Shown here piece after piece: positions 43,913 through 54,241 of a stretch of 64,000 bases of DNA. How positions within the stretch are numbered: position 1 is the stretch's first letter; each line of letters opens with the position of its first letter. This stretch comes from Acidobacteriota bacterium (GTDB lineage Bacteria > Acidobacteriota > Terriglobia > Terriglobales > Acidobacteriaceae). Below the pieces are notes generated by a model that had not been told where the DNA came from, searched no databases, and saw only the letters and a program-made list of their open reading frames with translations. The stretch is taken from NCBI GenBank assembly GCA_021778315.1, contig JAJYCQ010000001.1:69464-133463 (forward strand), given 5' to 3'. The translations under genes were made by a program, and so were the position numbers.

Positions 43913-45700
43913 GTGATCCCGTTCAAGCTCGGCTGTGCCTCGACGATGCTCTGCCTTCTCAGCGCTGCCACTGCGCAGCAGCCCGCAAGCACCAAGCCGC
44001 ATTCCCCGGCGCAGGACCGCCGCCTCAACGCGATCACCACCGCCGAAGACGCCTGGCGCAAAGCCCAGCGAGGAGCCCCCGACGAAGATCATCCCCGCAA
44101 GATTCTAGCCGAGCTGCCCAGCGTTGACGCCGCCACCCAGCAAGCCGATCTAGCTCATTGGCAGGGTGTCCTCCGCCAGGTCGACGCCCTCCAGCCTTCC
44201 GCCCTCTCGCCCACCGAGCGAGTCAACTACCAGGTCTTCCGCGCCCAGCTCATCAGCCTCATCAACGCCCAGACCTTCCGCGAATACGAGCGTCCCGCGA
44301 ACTCCGACTCCACCTTCTGGTCCGACGAAGAAGAGGTCACCCGCCTCCCCTTCAAGACCGAGCAGGACTACCTCAACTACATCGCACAGCTCCACGACAT
44401 CCCGCGCTACTTCCGCGAAAACATCGCTAACATGCAAGCCGGCCTCGCCCGCGGCTTCACTCCTCCGAAGGTCACGCTCACCGGCCGCGACGCGTCGCTC
44501 GTCCCCGTCGCCACCGCCAAAACTCCCGAGAGCACGGTCTACTTCAAGCCCTTCGAGAAGATGCCCGCAAGCATCCCCGCCGACGACCAGAAGAAGCTGC
44601 GAGCCGAGGCCGCCGCCGCCATCCGGGCCGACGTCATCCCCTCCTACGCCACGCTCCTCACCTTCTTCCGCGACGACTACATCCCCCACGCCCAGACCTC
44701 GCTCGCCGCCGAATCCCTCCCCAACGGCAAAGCCTACTACCAGTCCAAAATCCTTGAGTTCACCACCCTAACGCTTACCCCCGGCCAGATCCACGCGATT
44801 GGCCTCAGCGAAATGGCCGGCATCCATGCGGAGATGCTCACCGCCATGCAGCAAAGCGGCTTCAAGGGCGATCTCCCAGCCTTCCTCAACTTCCTCCGCA
44901 CCGATCCGCAGTTCTACGCGAAGACGCAGCAGGACCTCCTCATGCGAGCCGCCTTCATCGCCAAAGAATTCGACGGCGTCGCCTCCGACTACTTCGGCTA
45001 TCTCCCCCGCCGCCGCTTCGGAATCAAGCCCGTGCCCGCCGAAATCGCGCCCTTCTACACCTCCGCGAGAGGAGGCCCCGGAGTCTATCTCGTCAACACC
45101 TACGACCTCCCCGCACGAGGCCTCTACTCTCTGCCCGCGCTTACCCTGCACGAGTCCGCCCCCGGCCACGCCTTCCAGATGCCCATCGCCGAGGAGGTCG
45201 TCAAAGCCCGCCATCTGCCTAAGTTTCGCAACGCCTACATCTCTGCCTACGGCGAAGGCTGGGCGCTCTACTGCGAGCGCCTCGGCACCGAAATGGGCAT
45301 GTACCACACGCCCTACGACACCTTCGGCATGCTCAGCTATCAAGCCTGGCGAGCCGCCCGCCTCGTCGTCGATACCGGAGTCCACGCACAGGGCTGGACG
45401 CGCGAACAGGCGCAGCAATACCTCCGCGAAAACACCGCTCTCTCGGACCACGAGATCGAGACCGAAGTCGACCGCTACATCTCCTGGCCCGGCCAGGCGC
45501 TCTCCTACTATCTGGGCGAGATGGCGATCCTCAAAGCTCGCCACAAAGCCGAAGCCGCACTCGGCCCGAAGTTCAACATCCGAGCCTTCCACGACGCCGT
45601 CCTCGAGCTCGGCTGCGTGCCTCTCCCCGTCCTCACCCAGCACATCGACGAGTTCATCGCCAAGGGCGGCATCGGCCCCTATCCCGACATGGAACAATAG
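43913..45700 (+). CDS. Exported DUF885 metallopeptidase
   Basis: 595 residues, GTG start with GGAG five bases upstream. A signal peptide covers the first ~20 residues (FKLGCASTMLCLLSAATAQQ). The zinc signature HESAPGH (HExxxGH) is in LTLHESAPGHAFQMP, and the third ligand is likely the Glu of YGEGWALYCERLG; this pattern is typical of DUF885. The family consists of predicted zinc peptidases, often exported in acidobacteria. It begins a run of peptidase genes. Substrate specificity is unknown. Confidence 0.9.
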   Translation: MIPFKLGCASTMLCLLSAATAQQPASTKPHSPAQDRRLNAITTAEDAWRKAQRGAPDEDHPRKILAELPSVDAATQQADLAHWQGVLRQVDALQPSALSPTERVNYQVFRAQLISLINAQTFREYERPANSDSTFWSDEEEVTRLPFKTEQDYLNYIAQLHDIPRYFRENIANMQAGLARGFTPPKVTLTGRDASLVPVATAKTPESTVYFKPFEKMPASIPADDQKKLRAEAAAAIRADVIPSYATLLTFFRDDYIPHAQTSLAAESLPNGKAYYQSKILEFTTLTLTPGQIHAIGLSEMAGIHAEMLTAMQQSGFKGDLPAFLNFLRTDPQFYAKTQQDLLMRAAFIAKEFDGVASDYFGYLPRRRFGIKPVPAEIAPFYTSARGGPGVYLVNTYDLPARGLYSLPALTLHESAPGHAFQMPIAEEVVKARHLPKFRNAYISAYGEGWALYCERLGTEMGMYHTPYDTFGMLSYQAWRAARLVVDTGVHAQGWTREQAQQYLRENTALSDHEIETEVDRYISWPGQALSYYLGEMAILKARHKAEAALGPKFNIRAFHDAVLELGCVPLPVLTQHIDEFIAKGGIGPYPDMEQ

Positions 45701-45731
45701 CGTTCTGTGACTGCTGGGTTTGCTTAATGCC

Positions 45732-47687
45732 TTATGGGTTGTACTTCGCCAACCACGCGCCAATCTCATCGAAGACATTGATCCGCTGCTGCCACAGGGA
45801 AGGGAAGTGCGGCGACCCCGGATACGTCACCATGCGAGTCACCTTACCGCGAGCCACCAGCACCTCAAAGTACTCGCGCCCCTGGTACGTCGGCACTCGC
45901 ACATCGGCGGCGCCATGCAGAATCAGCAGCGGCGTCGTCACGTTCTTCGCAAAGTCCACGGCAGAAAACCTCGTGAACGCGCTCGGATCGTCCTCTGGCC
46001 ACCGAGCGTCGAAGTCCGTCTGATACACGTCGCTCGTAAAAATAAACGAGCCCCAATCCGTAATCCCCGCGCCTTCAATCGCCGCCTTGTAGCGGTGGGT
46101 CTGCGTCACCGTCCACGACGTCATAAACCCGCCGGCACTCCATCCAAAGATCGCGAGCCGCTGCGGATCGGCCCATCCCTGCGCAATCGCAAAGTCAGTA
46201 GCGGAGTCGACATCCTCATACGCGCGGTCGCCAAAGTGCTGATAGATCGCAGCCAGATGAGCGTCGCCATATCCCGTAGACCCGCGATACTCCGGCTGCA
46301 GCACCACGTACCCCAGCCCCGCGATGCTGCGCGAGAATGGATCAAGCCCCAGCCGGTCATTCGCCTCTGGGCCGCCATGCGGCAGCACCAGGAACGGATA
46401 CTTCTTACCCTCGACATACCCCGCGGGGAACGTAGCAATGCCCTCCAGCTCAACGCCCTGCCTGCTCTTCCAATGCACCACGCGCACCGGCCCCAGCTCC
46501 ACATTCTCGAGCGCCTTCTCCCCCTCGCTGGTGATGCGCCGCAGCTCGCCCCCACTCGGCACGGCCACATTCGCCGTATGCGTCGGATCGCTGACGGCAA
46601 ACGCCATCTGTTCCGCAGCAGCCTTGTACGGCGACGAAGTCGGCAGACTCACACCGCCCTCCGGCCACGCGTACGCCAGCGTCAATCTGCCATCGCGATA
46701 GCTGTCCACCTCGTTGCGAACACCATGCGCGATCTCCACGAAAATATTCCCGTGCCCATCCGCGCCCATCGCGTTCGCCGTCGTCGCCAGCTGCGGCGTT
46801 CGGTCCGTCACCGCACCGCCACTGGTGGCCACGGTGTACAGATGATCCGGCGTCTGCGTCGGAGCGGAGGTGCTCAGAAACGCAATCTCCGTCGCACCAA
46901 CAAACACCACCGACGACACAGAATTATCCACCGTCGCCACATGCCGCAGCTCGCCTGCGGCCGCACCCACAGTCACCCCACACAGATCAAGCTGCGACCG
47001 CATCTCATGGTTCCCAATCTTCGTCGTGCTCGACAACAGCACCAGCTCCGTTCCATCCGGAGACCACGCCACCGGCAGCCCCTGCGCGCCCTCACCTCCC
47101 GCCAGATCATGCACCGCTGCGCATGCCCACGCTCCACCCGTCCCATCCGCACGCACCACGTATAGGCTCGTCTCGTCAGGCTCAATCACCGTCCTCCTCC
47201 CGTCCAGGGCATCCGGCAATCGAGGATCAGCCAGCAGCGCAAACCGCGTTCCATCCGGCGACGGCAGCATCCCGTCTACGCCGCGAGGCAGCACCACCAG
47301 CGTCGTCGGCGCAGCCGCGGCCGTCTCCCCCTTCATCGCAAACACCGCGAACTGCGGAGCTCCATTCACCTTCCACGAGCCATACAGAGCCCCACCGCCC
47401 GGCATAAATCCCTGGGGAGAAAATCCCTCCGGAAGCGTGAGCTTCACCGCGCCCGTGCCGTCCGGATGAATGAACCAGAACTCGCGCCCGCCCGGCCCGC
47501 TCTCCGCGCCATACGCCACCCGGTAGAGAATCGTCGCACCCTCCGGCGACACCGCCACCGGAGTCGCGCTGCGCGACGCTGCCCAGTCATGCACCGTATA
47601 AGCGTGCCGCGCCGGAGCCTGTGCCCCAGCCACCGCAAGCGTTGTAAGCGACAGGGAAATTCCAAAGAGGCTGCAGACGAAACGCAT
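45732..47687 (-). CDS. Exported S9 family peptidase (DPP IV/acylaminoacyl type)
   Basis: 651 residues from the ATG giving MRFVCSLFGISLSL, with AGGAG upstream. The signal peptide ends near AVAGAQ. The N-terminal ~370 residues form the beta-propeller, and the C-terminal ~250 the alpha/beta hydrolase domain. The catalytic Ser is in FGWSAGGFM, the Asp in LHGAADVRVP and the His in YPGSPHFPSL. Prolyl-oligopeptidase-like S9 enzymes cut short peptides, often after proline or removing N-terminal dipeptides. It is divergent from the S10 gene at 47798, with 110 bases between starts; TATACT at 47742-47747 may be a -10 for the S10 gene. Confidence 0.93.
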   Translation of the reverse strand: MRFVCSLFGISLSLTTLAVAGAQAPARHAYTVHDWAASRSATPVAVSPEGATILYRVAYGAESGPGGREFWFIHPDGTGAVKLTLPEGFSPQGFMPGGGALYGSWKVNGAPQFAVFAMKGETAAAAPTTLVVLPRGVDGMLPSPDGTRFALLADPRLPDALDGRRTVIEPDETSLYVVRADGTGGAWACAAVHDLAGGEGAQGLPVAWSPDGTELVLLSSTTKIGNHEMRSQLDLCGVTVGAAAGELRHVATVDNSVSSVVFVGATEIAFLSTSAPTQTPDHLYTVATSGGAVTDRTPQLATTANAMGADGHGNIFVEIAHGVRNEVDSYRDGRLTLAYAWPEGGVSLPTSSPYKAAAEQMAFAVSDPTHTANVAVPSGGELRRITSEGEKALENVELGPVRVVHWKSRQGVELEGIATFPAGYVEGKKYPFLVLPHGGPEANDRLGLDPFSRSIAGLGYVVLQPEYRGSTGYGDAHLAAIYQHFGDRAYEDVDSATDFAIAQGWADPQRLAIFGWSAGGFMTSWTVTQTHRYKAAIEGAGITDWGSFIFTSDVYQTDFDARWPEDDPSAFTRFSAVDFAKNVTTPLLILHGAADVRVPTYQGREYFEVLVARGKVTRMVTYPGSPHFPSLWQQRINVFDEIGAWLAKYNP

Positions 47688-47797
47688 GGAGGAGACTCCT
47701 GAATAGTTTGCAGATGAGAGTAGCACCCATGGCCAAACGGGTATACTGCACTCCTGCAACGTTGGATCCTATTCACATCTTCAGCACCGGAGTCAGC

Positions 47798-49456
47798 ATG
47801 TCTTCACAGGTTCGACGCACGTTCTCTTGTCTCTCAGCAGCCGTCCTTTTGTTCGCCTCCTCCTCCCTCGCGCAGGACCATCACGCCGACAAAACCACCA
47901 CCACCACCGCCGCCTCCGAGCCCGCCCAGCCCACCGCCACCACGCCTGACTCCATCACCGAAGGCTCCGTCACCGCTGGCGGCAAGGCAATCGCCTACAA
48001 AGCCGTCGCCGGCCTCATCACCGTCGGAGCCACCGACCAGCAGGACGCCATGCTCGGCCTCGACGGCAAGCTCCTCCCCGACTCCGGAGTCGAGCTCCCC
48101 GCCAAGCCCGAGGACCGGCCCGCGACCGCGACCCTGTTCTACACCGCCTACTTCGCCAAGGGCGTCGACGCCGCCACCCGCCCCGTCGTCTTCATCTACA
48201 ACGGAGGCCCCGGCTCCGCCACCATGTACCTCCGCATGGCCAGCTTCGGCCCCGTCCGCGTCGTGCTTCCGGACCTCGACCACCCCGCCGGCGGCCCCTA
48301 CAAGATCGTGCCCAACGAGGACACGCTTCTCGACACCGCCGACCTCGTCTTCATCGACGCTCCCGGCACCGGCTACGGCCGCGTCATGGGCAAGGACGCC
48401 AACAAGGCCTTCTACGGCATCGATCAGGACGCCGCCGCCTTCCAGCGTTTCATCCGCCGCTTCCTCACCAAGTACGACCGCTGGAACTCGCCGCGCTTCC
48501 TCTTCGGTGAGAGCTACGGCACCACCCGCGACGCCGCCCTCTCCGCGGCTCTGCAGCACCACGGCGTCGATCTTAACGGCGTCGTCTTCCTCTCGCAGAT
48601 ATTAAGCTTCGACGACTCCGCCGATGGCTCCGACGGCAATCCCGGCACCGACAACGGCTTTTACCTCGCTCTCCCCAGCTTCGCCGCCACCGCCTGGTAC
48701 CACCACAAGGTTCCCGGCCAGCCCGCTGAGCTGCAGCCGTGGCTGCATGAGGTTGAGCAGTTCTCGCTCGGCGATTACGCCAGCGCCCTCCTCCAGGGTG
48801 CCGACCTCGACGCAACGAAGAAGGCCGCCGTCGCCGCCAAGCTCGAAAGCTACACCGGAATCCCCGCGGCCACGTGGATCAAGGCGAACCTTCGCCTCAC
48901 CGGAGGCCAGTTCGCGCAGGACCTCCTCGGCAGCACCGGCGAGACCACCGGCCGCCTCGACTCCCGCTGGAACGGCCCCAGCATGAACCCCATGAACTCC
49001 GAAACGGATTACGACCCCTTCACCGAGTCCATCGAGTCCGCCATCCAGTCCGCCATGAACACCTACGCCCACACCACCCTCCACTTCGGCGAAAACATGA
49101 CCTACGAGCCCAGCGCCCGCATGGGCGGATTCAACTGGGATATGGCCGTCAAGTCGCCCAGCGGTGAAGGAGGCTGGCCCGGAACCAGCTCCAACGTCGA
49201 GGCCGACCTCGCCTACACCATGAAGGTCAATCCCAAGATGCACATCCTGCTCATGGGAGGCTACTTTGATCTCGGCACTCTCTACTTCGGAGCCACGTAC
49301 GAGATGAAGCACCTTCCCATCCCCGCCAGCTTGCAGAAGAACATCGCCTACAAGTTTTTCCCCACCGGCCACATGGTCTACGTCAACCCCGAGGCGCGCA
49401 CAGGCCTGCGCGACCGCACCGCCGAGTTCATCCGCGACAACGAAAAGGGCCAGTAA
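47798..49456 (+). CDS. Exported S10 serine carboxypeptidase-like protein
   Basis: 552 residues from the ATG preceded by CGGAG; an upstream frame to 47708 lacks a site. Signal peptide: FSCLSAAVLLFASSSLAQ. Then a low-complexity Thr/Ala region. S10 features: VVFIYNGGPGSATMYLRMASFGPVR (oxyanion region), DLVFIDAPGTGYG, and nucleophile Ser in FGESYGTTRD. The late block LLMGGYFDLGTLYFGATYEM holds the likely Asp, and FPTGHMVYV the His. S10 enzymes remove C-terminal residues of peptides at acid pH. A second S10 gene is at 60582. Specificity is unknown. Confidence 0.92.
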   Translation: MSSQVRRTFSCLSAAVLLFASSSLAQDHHADKTTTTTAASEPAQPTATTPDSITEGSVTAGGKAIAYKAVAGLITVGATDQQDAMLGLDGKLLPDSGVELPAKPEDRPATATLFYTAYFAKGVDAATRPVVFIYNGGPGSATMYLRMASFGPVRVVLPDLDHPAGGPYKIVPNEDTLLDTADLVFIDAPGTGYGRVMGKDANKAFYGIDQDAAAFQRFIRRFLTKYDRWNSPRFLFGESYGTTRDAALSAALQHHGVDLNGVVFLSQILSFDDSADGSDGNPGTDNGFYLALPSFAATAWYHHKVPGQPAELQPWLHEVEQFSLGDYASALLQGADLDATKKAAVAAKLESYTGIPAATWIKANLRLTGGQFAQDLLGSTGETTGRLDSRWNGPSMNPMNSETDYDPFTESIESAIQSAMNTYAHTTLHFGENMTYEPSARMGGFNWDMAVKSPSGEGGWPGTSSNVEADLAYTMKVNPKMHILLMGGYFDLGTLYFGATYEMKHLPIPASLQKNIAYKFFPTGHMVYVNPEARTGLRDRTAEFIRDNEKGQ

Positions 49457-49475
49457 CCCCCACCACGAATCACTA

Positions 49476-49513
49476 CGAGCAAAGGCCGGGCAACGCTGCC
49501 CGGCCTTTGCTCG
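49476..49513 (+). terminator. Strong intrinsic terminator after S10 gene
   Basis: A perfect 17-bp stem (CGAGCAAAGGCCGGGCA at 49476-49492 with its complement at 49497-49513) and a 4-base loop, starting 20 bases after the stop codon. A mixed T/C run follows. Confidence 0.88.
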
Positions 49514-49665
49514 TTCCTGCCTTCTCCAATATCGCCCAGCCCGCAGCCTAAAGTTCTCCGGCCAATCTGCCGATACCTCCCATAGCGTGTAGTCGCAGTC
49601 GCCGTGCCTTCCACACCGGGCCTACCTCGTCGCCACGCACGGCGCTGCCAGGCACCGCGCCAATC

Positions 49666-51963
49666 ATGGGGTTCGTTATCAAAGCCTTCTCCGCAGTCCT
49701 CACCCTCGCGCTCACCGCCACCGTTCTTACCCTGAGCGGCTGTTCAGGCATGGCCGGAGTTCGCTTTCCACCCACGCCCGCACAGGCCTCCATTGGACAC
49801 CTCCACGGCAGCGTCTTTGGAGGCCATGCCCCCATCGTTGACTCGCACATCTTTCTGCTCGAAGCCATGGCTTCCGGAACCTCCTCCAGCGGCTACGCCA
49901 CCATGGCGACGTCCCTGCTCTCGGCCTCCTCGACCGCCACCGGTTCCACCTATCCCGTCACCCAGGATCTCGTTACCGGCAGCCCTACCTACGGTCTCTA
50001 CTACGTCACCTCCGACGCCTCCGGAGGCGTCGATGTCACCGGAGACTACACCTGCGACGTGGGCGACCCCGTCTACTTCTACACCTCGGGAGGCTCTCCC
50101 AACGTCAGCTTCCCCCTCGCCATTACAGCCATCTCCACGACATCATCGCGCGGCATCTCGACCTACACCTTTACTGCCACAAACCAGCTCTACACGGGGC
50201 AGAGCGTCCAGTTTTCCAAATTCAGCCTGGGCGGCAAGTGGTCCATCCTGAACGGCACCACGCAGACCGTCCTCGCGACTCCCACCGCCTCGACCTTCAT
50301 GATCTCCACGCCCATCGCCCCGGGCAGCGGAGCCGACGCTCAGGCGGGATCTGCGATCTTGGTCGGAGCGACCAATCCTTCCATCGTCAACCTCGCGATG
50401 GTCGGCCTCTGCCCAAGCGTTGGAAACTTTGCCACCGGCCCGAGCGCCGTCCAATACGTCTACATCAACGAGGTCTCGACCGTAGCCTTCGGCTATGCGA
50501 TGTCCGGCTTCGCCTCAGACGCCCTGCATGTCGGAAGCTCCGCCACCAATCTCATCGGCCTCCAGAACGCTGCCCTCAACGCCGCCAGCCTCTACAACGT
50601 GCAGGGAGCTCCGCTCGGTCCGCAGCACGCCGGAGAAGGCCAGATCGCCAACCAGATCACGCCCGCCGGCAACGGCACCGTCCCCCAGGCAGAGCTCGAC
50701 ACCCTCGCCAACATTCTCGCCTCCTGCGTCGATTCGCCCAACACGGTGACCATTTCCTCTGCCACCTGCAACACCCTCTTTGCCTCCGCCACCAGCAACG
50801 GAACCCCCAGCGGCACCAAGCCCAAAGACATCGCGACTGCCCTGATCAATATCGCCAAAAACCCTGGAACAGCGAACGTCCTCAACCTCTGGACCCTGGC
50901 TGGAGCCATCGTTCCGTTCTCTCCTGGGCTCACCTCCAAACCCACCGACTTCACCGTGGCCCTCCGCTACAACAACATCCCCTCTCCCGGCAGCATCGCC
51001 ATCGACAGCCTCGGCAACGCGCTCGTCCCCACCAACTCCACCTCGGGCTACGTCACCAAACTCTCGCCCGCCGGAGCCGTCCTCGCCACCAGCGCCACCG
51101 GAGGCAGCGGCTTCAACTCTGTCGCCATCGACTCCGGCGACAATGTGTTTGTCACGGCGGGAAGCTCAAACGCCCTCTACGCCTATACCAGCAGCCTTGG
51201 GTCGGTGAGCGGGTCTCCATGGACCTCCCCGCAGATGAACTCCCCGACCTCCGTCGCCATCGATAGCAACGGCTACGTGTATGTCACCGACGGTGGAGGC
51301 TACGGCGGCTACGGCTACTTTGGCGGCTACGGCGGAGGCTCCTCCAGCGTGCGGAAGTTCAACAACTCAGCCACCTCGACTCCCATCGTCTCGTTCAACA
51401 CCGCCATCAGCAACAACTGTCTGGCGGGTGTCTCGCAGATCGCCATCGATCCCAGCGGCTACATCTGGGCGACGGCCAACTCGGCGAATTCAGGATGCCG
51501 CGTCTCGAACCCCGGCGGCGCTGCCACGTTTAGCTATATCAGCCAGTTGTATACGCCCGGGAATATCGCAATCGACCGAGATGGCCAAGGCTGGGTAGCT
51601 CTAAAGGGCATAGGCTATCTCGCCTCCTTTACATCCTCAGGCCGGGTCAATGGCTACGGTGGCTATAACGTAGGCGGCCTCTCGTATCCAACCTGGGTCG
51701 CCATCGATGGCAGCAACAACCTATGGATCACCAACTCAGGTAACTCCTATGCGCTCTCCGAGTTCAACAGCTCCGGAGCCCCCATCACCGGGTACTACGG
51801 CTATCAACGAGGCGCCCTCAACAATCCCTCTTTCCTCGCCGTCGACGCCTCTGGCGATGTATGGGTGCCCAACCAGTCCGCCAACATTGTCACCGAGATC
51901 ATCGGAGCCGCGACTCCCACCGTGACGCCCCTCTCCGCGCTACAACCCGGCCAGCGCCCCTGA
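49666..51963 (+). CDS. Propeller lipoprotein A with NHL-like repeats
   Basis: 765 residues. Lipobox LSGC ends at Cys26. The order of parts is a CarboxypepD-like beta domain (about 45-260, with DVTGDYTC and LAMVGLCPSVG), a helical domain of about 170 residues (YVYINEVSTVAFGYAMSGFA to TDFTVALRY, 263-435), then a beta-propeller with repeated AIDSxGxxxVT-type NHL/SMP-30-like strands (SIAIDSLGNALVP, VAIDSGDNVFVT, VAIDSNGYVYVTD, IAIDPSGYIWATA, AVDASGDVWVPN). A Gly/Tyr-rich loop (GGGYGGYGYFGGYGGG) sits near 541. The start has no clear ribosome site. Lipidated beta-propellers act at the cell surface; ligand unknown. Confidence 0.82.
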   Translation: MGFVIKAFSAVLTLALTATVLTLSGCSGMAGVRFPPTPAQASIGHLHGSVFGGHAPIVDSHIFLLEAMASGTSSSGYATMATSLLSASSTATGSTYPVTQDLVTGSPTYGLYYVTSDASGGVDVTGDYTCDVGDPVYFYTSGGSPNVSFPLAITAISTTSSRGISTYTFTATNQLYTGQSVQFSKFSLGGKWSILNGTTQTVLATPTASTFMISTPIAPGSGADAQAGSAILVGATNPSIVNLAMVGLCPSVGNFATGPSAVQYVYINEVSTVAFGYAMSGFASDALHVGSSATNLIGLQNAALNAASLYNVQGAPLGPQHAGEGQIANQITPAGNGTVPQAELDTLANILASCVDSPNTVTISSATCNTLFASATSNGTPSGTKPKDIATALINIAKNPGTANVLNLWTLAGAIVPFSPGLTSKPTDFTVALRYNNIPSPGSIAIDSLGNALVPTNSTSGYVTKLSPAGAVLATSATGGSGFNSVAIDSGDNVFVTAGSSNALYAYTSSLGSVSGSPWTSPQMNSPTSVAIDSNGYVYVTDGGGYGGYGYFGGYGGGSSSVRKFNNSATSTPIVSFNTAISNNCLAGVSQIAIDPSGYIWATANSANSGCRVSNPGGAATFSYISQLYTPGNIAIDRDGQGWVALKGIGYLASFTSSGRVNGYGGYNVGGLSYPTWVAIDGSNNLWITNSGNSYALSEFNSSGAPITGYYGYQRGALNNPSFLAVDASGDVWVPNQSANIVTEIIGAATPTVTPLSALQPGQRP

Positions 51964-52066
51964 GCCCCGCCCTCCCCACCAACCAAACTTCAGCACCAAA
52001 CTCCTCAACTCCATCCATCCGCGATAAAGTAGCGTCAGACGCCGCAATGCCTCTCGGAGTGTGAAG

Positions 52067-54241
52067 ATGTTGAAGGATTTCTGTTTCTCGCCTGCACCGC
52101 TGTTCGCCGCACTGCTCCTCGCCAGCCTCTTCACCGCTCCCCGAGCCACCGCCCAGCAGCCCGCCACCCACTCCGCCGACGCCCCTGACTCCGGCACCTC
52201 CGCCGCCTCCACCGACAAATACCTCTGGCTCGAAGACGTCTCCAGCCCCCGCTCCATGGCCTGGGTCAAGGCCGAGGATGCCCGCTCCCTCAAGGTCCTC
52301 GAAGCCGATCCCCGCTACCCCGCCTATCACGCCGACGCGCTCAAGATCGCCCAGGCCCCCGACCGCCTTCCCACCCCCGAGCAGATCGGTGGAGAGATCT
52401 ACAACCTCTGGCGAGACGCCGACCACGTCAACGGCATCTTCCGCAAGACCTCCCTCGCCAGCTACCTCACTCCTCAGCCCGCCTGGCAGACCGTCCTCGA
52501 CTACGATGCTCTCGGCAAGCAGGACAACGTCAAGTGGGTCGCCCACGGCGTCGACTGCCTCTATCCCGGCGACCGCTACTGCATGGTCGTCCTCTCCGCC
52601 GGTGGAGAAGACGCGGACACCCAGCGCGAGTTCGATCTCAAATCCGGCAAGTTCGTCCCCTCCGGCTTCACCCTCCCGCACAGCAAGCAGGAGGTCAGCT
52701 GGCTCGACAAAGATACCCTCATCGTCGCGCGCGACTGGGGCCCCGGCAGCATGACCACCTCCGGGTATCCCTTCATCGTCAAGCTCTGGAAGCGAGGCAC
52801 TCCCCTCGACACCGCCAAAGAAATCTTCCGCGGCAAAGACACCGACATCAGCGCCGGCGGCAGCACCCTCCACGACGCCAAAAATCACTCCCTCACCCTC
52901 TTCGTCCGAGGCGTCACCTTCTTCGAGCGCCAGACCTTCGTCCTCACCTCCAGCGGGCCCCGGCAGCTCAACATCCCCGCCAAGTCCAACATCTCAGGCC
53001 TCATCGACGGCCGCGTCCTCCTCACCCTCGACGAAGACTGGAAGCCCGAAGGCCAGCTCATCACCTACAAGCAGGGCTCGCTGCTCGAGATGAAGCTCTC
53101 CGACGTCCTCAAGGATCCCTCCCACCTCAAGCCCTCCATCGTCTTCGAGCCCACCGCCAGCGAGTTCCTCCAGGATACCGCCATCACCCGTTCGCGCCTC
53201 CTCCTCACCACGCTCGACCATGTGCAGGGCCGCGCCTACATCTACACTCCCGGCCTCACCGGATGGACCCGCAAGCAGCTCCCCGTACCTGAAAACGTCA
53301 GCGTCGAAATCGTCTCCACCAGCTCCACCGACGACAACTTCTTCCTCGGCATCACCGGCTTCCTCACCCCCTCCTCGCTCTATCTCGGCGACGCGGTCGC
53401 CACCACCCTCGCCCTCGAAAAGACCGAGCCCGCCCGCTTCGACGCCTCCAACGATGTCGTCGAGCAGTACGAAGCCACCTCCAAAGACGGAACCAAAATC
53501 CCCTACTTCATCGTCCATCCCAAAGACCTGCAGCTCAACGCCGCCAACCCCGTTCTGCTCAACGCCTACGGCGGCTTCCAGGTCTCCGAGACGCCCGCGT
53601 ACTCCGCCAACATTGGCAAGCTCTGGCTGGAGCACGGAGGAACCTACGTCCTCGCCAACATCCGCGGAGGCGGCGAGTTCGGCCCCGCCTGGCACGAGGC
53701 CGGCCTCAAGACCCACCGCCAGCGAATCTACGACGACTTCGCCGCCGTCGGAGAAGACCTCATCGCCCGCAAGATCACCTCGCCCCAGCACCTCGGCATC
53801 ATGGGTGGCTCCAACGGCGGCCTCCTCATGGGAGTCGAGATGACCCAGCACCCCGACCTCTGGAACGCCATCGTCATCCAGGTCCCGCTGCTCGATATGC
53901 TGCGCTTCGAGCACATCGCCGCCGGAGCCAGCTGGGTCGGCGAATACGGCTCCGTCTCCGTCCCCGCCGAGCGCGCGTTCCTCGCCGGAATCTCTCCCTA
54001 CAATCAGCTCAAACCCGGAGTCCAGTACCCCGAACCCCTCATCTTCACCACCACCAAGGACGACCGTGTAGGCCCGCAGCACGCCCGCAAATTCGCCGCC
54101 AAAATGGAAGAGTTCCACGAGCCCTTCTACTACGACGAGATCATTGAAGGAGGCCACGCCGCCGGAGCCAACCTCAAGGAGCAAGCCGACACCTGGGCCC
54201 TCACCTACATCTACCTAACCCGCAAACTCATGCCCAACTAG
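52067..54241 (+). CDS. Exported S9A prolyl oligopeptidase
   Basis: 724 residues. GGAG ends seven bases before the ATG at 52067 but only one base before the in-frame GTG at 52061, so 52067 is preferred. The signal peptide ends near ATAQQ. The propeller domain is N-terminal (KYLWLEDVSSPRSMAWVKAED is the S9A opening). The hydrolase domain has Ser in GIMGGSNGGLLMG, Asp in TKDDRVGPQHARK and His in IIEGGHAAGAN. S9A enzymes cut small peptides after proline, and here the exported form would act outside the cytoplasm. It ends 4 bases into the convergent TetR gene. Confidence 0.94.
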   Translation: MLKDFCFSPAPLFAALLLASLFTAPRATAQQPATHSADAPDSGTSAASTDKYLWLEDVSSPRSMAWVKAEDARSLKVLEADPRYPAYHADALKIAQAPDRLPTPEQIGGEIYNLWRDADHVNGIFRKTSLASYLTPQPAWQTVLDYDALGKQDNVKWVAHGVDCLYPGDRYCMVVLSAGGEDADTQREFDLKSGKFVPSGFTLPHSKQEVSWLDKDTLIVARDWGPGSMTTSGYPFIVKLWKRGTPLDTAKEIFRGKDTDISAGGSTLHDAKNHSLTLFVRGVTFFERQTFVLTSSGPRQLNIPAKSNISGLIDGRVLLTLDEDWKPEGQLITYKQGSLLEMKLSDVLKDPSHLKPSIVFEPTASEFLQDTAITRSRLLLTTLDHVQGRAYIYTPGLTGWTRKQLPVPENVSVEIVSTSSTDDNFFLGITGFLTPSSLYLGDAVATTLALEKTEPARFDASNDVVEQYEATSKDGTKIPYFIVHPKDLQLNAANPVLLNAYGGFQVSETPAYSANIGKLWLEHGGTYVLANIRGGGEFGPAWHEAGLKTHRQRIYDDFAAVGEDLIARKITSPQHLGIMGGSNGGLLMGVEMTQHPDLWNAIVIQVPLLDMLRFEHIAAGASWVGEYGSVSVPAERAFLAGISPYNQLKPGVQYPEPLIFTTTKDDRVGPQHARKFAAKMEEFHEPFYYDEIIEGGHAAGANLKEQADTWALTYIYLTRKLMPN

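Noticed and set aside
52994..54184. A 396-residue minus-strand frame opposite the S9A peptidase
   Set aside because: Gly/Glu/Val-rich, no motifs, fully inside a gene with a complete catalytic triad.
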